This document shows positions 60,383 through 64,000 of a stretch of 64,000 bases of DNA, piece by piece. The translations under genes were made by a program, and so were the position numbers. The notes below the pieces were generated by a model, which was not told where the DNA came from, did no database searches, and was given only the letters and a program-made list of their open reading frames with translations. Where the stretch lies: NCBI GenBank assembly GCA_963754065.1, contig CAVWFH010000004.1:124001-188000 (forward strand), given 5' to 3'. The stretch comes from JALORV01 sp963754065. GTDB taxonomy: Bacteria > Pseudomonadota > Gammaproteobacteria > Burkholderiales > Burkholderiaceae_F. The stretch's first letter is position 1. Each line of letters begins with the position of its first letter.

Positions 60383-62413
60383 TCAGTCGGCCTCGCGCCG
60401 CCGCGTCAGGAATTCGATCGCCTCGGCTTCGCTGCGCGTGCGCGCAAACGGCGGCAGGCTTGCCAGCACTGTCCGGCCATACGACTTCGTCAGCACGCGT
60501 TCATCGAGAATCATCAGCACGCCGCGATCGTGCTCGTCGCGGATCAGCCGACCCGCGCCCTGCTTGAGCAGCATCACCGCTTCGGGCAACTGGTACTCGT
60601 TGAACGGGTTGCGTCCGCAGCGACGCAGATAGCGGATCTTCGCCTCGACAATCGGATCGTCGGGAGGAGCAAACGGCAGCTTGTCGATCACCACCAGCGA
60701 CAAGGCCTCGCCGCGGATGTCGATGCCTTCCCAGAAGCTGACACTGCCAACCAACACCGCATTGCCCGCGCTGCGAAACCCGTCGAGCAGGGCTCGTCGG
60801 CTGCTGGACCCCTGCACCAGCAACGGCAACGGCGTCGCGTCGCGTTCCATCAGCTGCTGCAGCCGCGCCGCGACCCGATCGACCGCGCGCAGGGTCGTGC
60901 ACAGCAGGAAGGCGCGGCCACCGTTGGCCTGCACCAACGGCCAGGCGGCCTCCGCCACATGCTCGGCAAAGCGGGCGTCGTAAGGCGACGGCATCGTCTG
61001 TGGCAGGTACAGCACTGCCTGGCGGGCAAAATCGAACGGGCTGTCCCAGCGCGCGGTCCTTGCCTCGATGCCGAGTTCGGCAACGAAGTGATCGAAGCGG
61101 CCGCCGGTCGTCAATGTGGCCGAAGTCAGGATCCACGCCTGCGGCTGCGCTTCGCGCGCCCGCGCGAGCAGACGACCGGCCGCGAGCGGCGTCTTGTGGA
61201 ACTGCGCGCCGTGCGCCGAAATCGATATCCAGCGCACCGCGGGGTCCTCCTCGGGGTCGGCGCCGCTTTCGTTGTCCTCGTCACTTCGCGTTCCGACGGC
61301 ACGGCTCCATTCGGCGAGTCCGCGCTTGAGTTCGGCAACGCGCGGTCCGAGCAGATCGAGTTCCGGATCACGCCCGCGATTGATCTCCACCGCACGCGCG
61401 AGTTCAGTCGCGTCCTCGTCCAGCTGATCGAGTGTTTCGATCAGGCGCGCATCGCTCGGCAGTCGTGCCAGCGGTGTACGCGATCCCGGGGCGAGTCCGA
61501 TGTCTCCCAGCGTGAGACGCACGTCCCGCACCGCCTTCTCGATCCGGGCAGCGAGCGGCGCCCACGACGCGCCGTCGGCCGCGCGCGACAGTCCGAGCGC
61601 GCGACTGTCACGCGCCAGTTCGATCCATTGCGCGAGCGACAGCGTCGTGCCGAAGAAGTCGGCCGCTACGTCGGGCACCTGATGTGCCTCGTCGAGGATC
61701 ACCGTGTCGACCGTCGGCAGAAATTCGCGAATCGCATCGTCGCGAAGCGCGAGATCGGCAAGGAAAAGGTGATGATTGACGACCACCACGTCGGCCGCCT
61801 GCGCGTCCCGGCGCGCCTTGAACACGAAACAACCGGAAAACCGGGGGCATTCGGCGCCCAGGCAGTTGTCCCGCGTCGAGGTCACCAGGGGCCACACCGC
61901 CGCCGTTTCCGGTACTTCAGATAGCTCGGCGCGATCGCCCGAGACCGTCACCGCAGCGAAGCGAACGATGGCACGAAGATGGCGCGCATCGTCGCGCGAC
62001 GACAGCAGCGCCTCGCCCTCGGCGCGTGCCATGCGATGCAGGCACAGATAGTTTGCCCGGCCCTTGAGCAATGCCGTCGCCGCATTGATCTTCAGTGCCT
62101 TGAGCACGGCGGGCAGGTCCTTGCGAAAGAGCTGGTCCTGCAGCGGCTTGGTGCCGGTGGAGATCAGCAGCTTGCCGCCTGCCAGCAGCGCCGGCACGAG
62201 ATACGCGAAGGTCTTTCCAGTGCCGGTGCCGGCTTCGGCGACGAGCGTGGCGCCGTCGAGGATGGCACGGTGAACCGTGGCCGCCATGTCGGCCTGCGAC
62301 GGGCGCGGGACGAAACCCGGCACGGCGGAGGCCAATGCGCCGCCGGCCGCGAAGGCCCGCGCAATTTCTTCGGCAACGAGGTCTGGCTCGGTGGCCGCGG
62401 CCGGCCGGATCAC
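60383..62413 (-). CDS. DinG/YoaA-family ATP-dependent DNA helicase
   Basis: This is a 676-residue XPD-like superfamily 2 helicase. Walker A is EAGTGTGKTFAYLVPALL and the DEAH box is VILDEAHQVPDVA. Four cysteines for an iron-sulfur cluster are present (YLCLHR, then NCLGAECPRFSGC). C-terminal motifs include FWEGIDIRGEAL and KQGAGRLIRDEHDRG. These helicases act in replication and repair on forked DNA. The start overlaps the YdcH-like stop (ATGA). Confidence 0.9.
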   Translation of the reverse strand: MIRPAAATEPDLVAEEIARAFAAGGALASAVPGFVPRPSQADMAATVHRAILDGATLVAEAGTGTGKTFAYLVPALLAGGKLLISTGTKPLQDQLFRKDLPAVLKALKINAATALLKGRANYLCLHRMARAEGEALLSSRDDARHLRAIVRFAAVTVSGDRAELSEVPETAAVWPLVTSTRDNCLGAECPRFSGCFVFKARRDAQAADVVVVNHHLFLADLALRDDAIREFLPTVDTVILDEAHQVPDVAADFFGTTLSLAQWIELARDSRALGLSRAADGASWAPLAARIEKAVRDVRLTLGDIGLAPGSRTPLARLPSDARLIETLDQLDEDATELARAVEINRGRDPELDLLGPRVAELKRGLAEWSRAVGTRSDEDNESGADPEEDPAVRWISISAHGAQFHKTPLAAGRLLARAREAQPQAWILTSATLTTGGRFDHFVAELGIEARTARWDSPFDFARQAVLYLPQTMPSPYDARFAEHVAEAAWPLVQANGGRAFLLCTTLRAVDRVAARLQQLMERDATPLPLLVQGSSSRRALLDGFRSAGNAVLVGSVSFWEGIDIRGEALSLVVIDKLPFAPPDDPIVEAKIRYLRRCGRNPFNEYQLPEAVMLLKQGAGRLIRDEHDRGVLMILDERVLTKSYGRTVLASLPPFARTRSEAEAIEFLTRRREAD

Positions 62414-62607
62414 GCAGGAATGTCGGGCACGAGCTGCATTTCGAGCAGGCGGACCGAATCCTTGATCTGCAGCTTGCGCTTCTTCATGCGCCGCAAAGCG
62501 AGTTCATCGACTCCGGGCTGAACCGCGAGGCGTTCGATCGCCTCGTCTAGATCGCGATGCTCGACCTGCAGTTCGATGATGCGCCGCTTGATCTCATCCT
62601 GTTCCAT
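62410..62607 (-). CDS. YdcH family (DUF465) small protein
   Basis: This is a 65-residue helical protein matching DUF465/YdcH: IIELQVEHRDLDEAIERLA, then DELALRRMKKRKLQIKDS. It is likely a coiled-coil dimer of unknown function. Its stop overlaps the helicase start, implying coupled translation. Confidence 0.82.
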   Translation of the reverse strand: MEQDEIKRRIIELQVEHRDLDEAIERLAVQPGVDELALRRMKKRKLQIKDSVRLLEMQLVPDIPA

Positions 62608-62714
62608 GGCGCGTGCGAATCGTCGAAGTGAACCCGAAAAGGCTGCAGTACCCGGCGCTTCGGCAGCTGCGAGAACGCCGATGATAGACTTCTTCGAAAG
62701 TCCCTCAGGTTCGC

Positions 62715-63491
62715 GTGACGAGCTTCAAAGTCAACGTCTGCGTCGCGCAGCACATCGGCGACCGGCAGGAGCAACAGGACCGCGTGGCCATCATTACCAG
62801 CCCGCGTAATCCTGGCGCCATGCTCGCAATAGTCGCAGACGGCATGGGCGGGCGGACAGGCGGTCGGATGGCCGCCGACCAGGTCGTCAGCACTGCCGAA
62901 AACCTCTTCAAGGACATGACGGAACGCGATTCGACGTTCCGCGACATGTTGCTTCACCTGGCCGCCGAGGCCCACACCGTCATCCGCCTGACCGCGATCG
63001 CTTCCGAAAAGGAACCGCACAGCACCTTGTGTGCACTGATCATCAAGAAGAATTACGCGATCTGGGCGCACGCGGGTGACAGTCGGCTGTACTTCTTCCG
63101 TGGCGGCAAGCTGGTTCACCGGACTGAGGACCACACTTACGCCGAGCAGCTGCGGCTCGAAGGCCGCTACGAGGACGCAGAGCTCGCCGCAGGTCGCTAC
63201 AAAAACATCCTGGTCAGCGCGCTCGGCATCAACAAGAAACCGAAGATCGTCATCGGCGAGGACGCCGGCCTGCGCGAGGGCGACATATTCCTTCTGGCGA
63301 GTGACGGTATGTGGGCGTATTTCGAGGACGACGAACTCGCGGAGATCCTCCAGCAGTTTTCGCCGCGGGACGCGTCCGAACGCCTCGTTTCGCTGGCACG
63401 CGAGCGCGCCGAGGGTCGCGGCGACAATCTCTCGGTCGCCATCATCAAGCTCGAGCCGCAACCCAGGGAAGCACAGCGCGGCCGCAGCTAA
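62715..63491 (+). CDS. PP2C-family serine/threonine phosphatase
   Basis: This is a 258-residue cytosolic metal-dependent phosphatase. Motifs are DRQEQQDRVAI, AIVADGMGGRTGG, WAHAGDSRLYFFRGG, LLASDGMWAYF and GRGDNLSVAI, which cover the metal-binding Asp residues. Start is GTG at 62715. Such proteins usually oppose a Hanks-type kinase; none is seen within the window. It is convergent with the partial gene at the window end, with five bases between the stops. Confidence 0.9.
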   Translation: MTSFKVNVCVAQHIGDRQEQQDRVAIITSPRNPGAMLAIVADGMGGRTGGRMAADQVVSTAENLFKDMTERDSTFRDMLLHLAAEAHTVIRLTAIASEKEPHSTLCALIIKKNYAIWAHAGDSRLYFFRGGKLVHRTEDHTYAEQLRLEGRYEDAELAAGRYKNILVSALGINKKPKIVIGEDAGLREGDIFLLASDGMWAYFEDDELAEILQQFSPRDASERLVSLARERAEGRGDNLSVAIIKLEPQPREAQRGRS

Positions 63492-63496
63492 CTTAC

Positions 63497-64000
63497 TTAG
63501 CGCGGCAATGCCTCGGCGGCCTTTTCTGCGCGCTTGCGGATCGCCTCGCGTTCCGCCTCTTTCTGCTCCAACGCCTTCTTGCGCTCCGCGCGCCGCTCGT
63601 CACGGCGCTTGCGTTCGGCAGCACTGGCCTCGGCGCGCTTGGCCGCATCGGCTTGCTTCTGCTGGTACGCCGCCGCGTCCTGCGCTCGCTTGGCAGCGTC
63701 CTGCTGTTCGCGTTCAAGTCGCGCGGCGTGCTCTTTCTGTTTGCGCTCGAATTCTGCGCGATTGCGAGCAACTTCGTCATCAGACAGCGATCCCTTCGCG
63801 CTGTCGGCCGCCTTTGCAGCACGTTTCTCGGACTCGGTCCGCGCGGCCGCTTCACGGGCGCCCTTTTCGTCCGCCTCGAGTGCCTGCTGCTTCTCTTGTT
63901 CGGCGCGCCGGCGCGCCAGGTCCTCCTGGTCCAGCCGGCGACGCGTGTCCTTGGCATCCAGCTCAACGCGCCGGACATCACGTTTAGCCAGCTCGTGGTC
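63497..64000 (-). CDS. Coiled-coil protein, C-terminal part (start beyond window)
   Basis: A minus-strand frame is open from the window edge (first codons DHELAKRDVRR) to a TAA at 63497-63499. The 167 visible residues are almost all Ala, Arg, Lys, Glu, Gln and Asp (for example RRLDQEDLARRRAEQEKQQA and the ending REAIRKRAEKAAEALPR). This predicts a long charged helix or coiled coil. The N-terminus is missing, so the protein cannot be named. A longer in-frame-looking Arg/Ser-rich ORF in another frame here is a shadow. Confidence 0.75.
   Translation of the reverse strand, partial: DHELAKRDVRRVELDAKDTRRRLDQEDLARRRAEQEKQQALEADEKGAREAAARTESEKRAAKAADSAKGSLSDDEVARNRAEFERKQKEHAARLEREQQDAAKRAQDAAAYQQKQADAAKRAEASAAERKRRDERRAERKKALEQKEAEREAIRKRAEKAAEALPR

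Noticed and set aside
63493..63981. 162-codon Arg/Ser-rich minus-strand ORF at the window end
   Set aside because: The neighbouring frame with Ala/Lys/Glu/Gln codons is continuous to the window edge and is the credible gene; this one is its shadow.

Overview
The window is GC-rich chromosomal DNA that looks betaproteobacterial, probably Burkholderiales-like. The evidence is a class I phaC-phaA-phaB polyhydroxybutyrate operon, a phaR-rimO pair, and the order bamD / rluD / pgeF / phaC. It is mostly housekeeping and fatty-acid/CoA metabolism genes, packed densely with many ATGA stop-start overlaps. Several accessory stretches interrupt this. No insertion sequence, integrase, CRISPR array or rRNA was seen.

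Layout. 0-8 kb: end of prmB, a YheS-like ABC-F ATPase, then a same-strand run of CoA-transferase family III (AMACR-like), histidine phosphatase, ACAD10/11-type phosphotransferase, an aberrant ClpX-like unfoldase and an MFS carrier. 8-13.4 kb: quinone oxidoreductase, secreted SRPBCC, pirin and a small hypothetical on the minus strand; acyl-CoA dehydrogenase and a Nu-class-like GST on the plus strand. 13.4-19.3 kb: uvrC, pgsA, tRNA-Gly, tRNA-Cys and tRNA-Leu in the order known from E. coli, but with a 3-kb cassette between tRNA-Cys and tRNA-Leu. That cassette encodes a membrane-anchored TIR protein and an OmpA-type lipoprotein. 19.3-31 kb: efp, a PEQR-repeat protein, an ompR/envZ pair with a DUF4241 protein, ispF, ispD, mfd (with a terminator-like hairpin in its leader), serB, a CDF transporter and a YcbK-like peptidase. 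31-33.9 kb: thiolase and a PA2779/PA2778-type pair. 34-40 kb is accessory: an S41 protease, an intact RHH/ParE-type toxin-antitoxin pair with a perfect operator, a second module whose toxin carries a nonsense codon, a small secreted protein with a duplicated Cys/Gly motif, a cytochrome c, and a second TIR-transmembrane protein. 40-43.4 kb: phaR, rimO, gst and an outer-membrane barrel protein. 43.5-53.5 kb: an Fbp-type ABC importer and a periplasmic redox group (MauG-like peroxidase joined to SRPBCC, YtkA-like protein, amidohydrolase, sorbosone-type dehydrogenase, cytochrome c). 53.6-64 kb: phaB, phaA, phaC, pgeF, rluD, bamD, a DinG-family helicase, a YdcH-like protein, a PP2C phosphatase and the end of a coiled-coil protein.

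How genes work together. PhaA, PhaB and PhaC convert acetyl-CoA to polyhydroxybutyrate and PhaR controls that route. The acyl-CoA dehydrogenase, thiolases, CoA-transferase and ACAD10/11-type kinase fit acyl-CoA turnover. IspD and IspF are two steps of isoprenoid synthesis, and UvrC and Mfd belong to nucleotide excision repair.

Most unusual items: two proteins with a TIR / single transmembrane / extracytoplasmic tail architecture, one coupled to an OmpA-like lipoprotein and lodged in a split tRNA cluster; a ClpX paralogue without its zinc domain and with altered functional loops; and the mfd leader hairpin. Three genes (the OmpA lipoprotein, uvrC and the amidohydrolase) each have a length consistent with one surplus base. 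This may reflect consensus errors rather than true gene decay.
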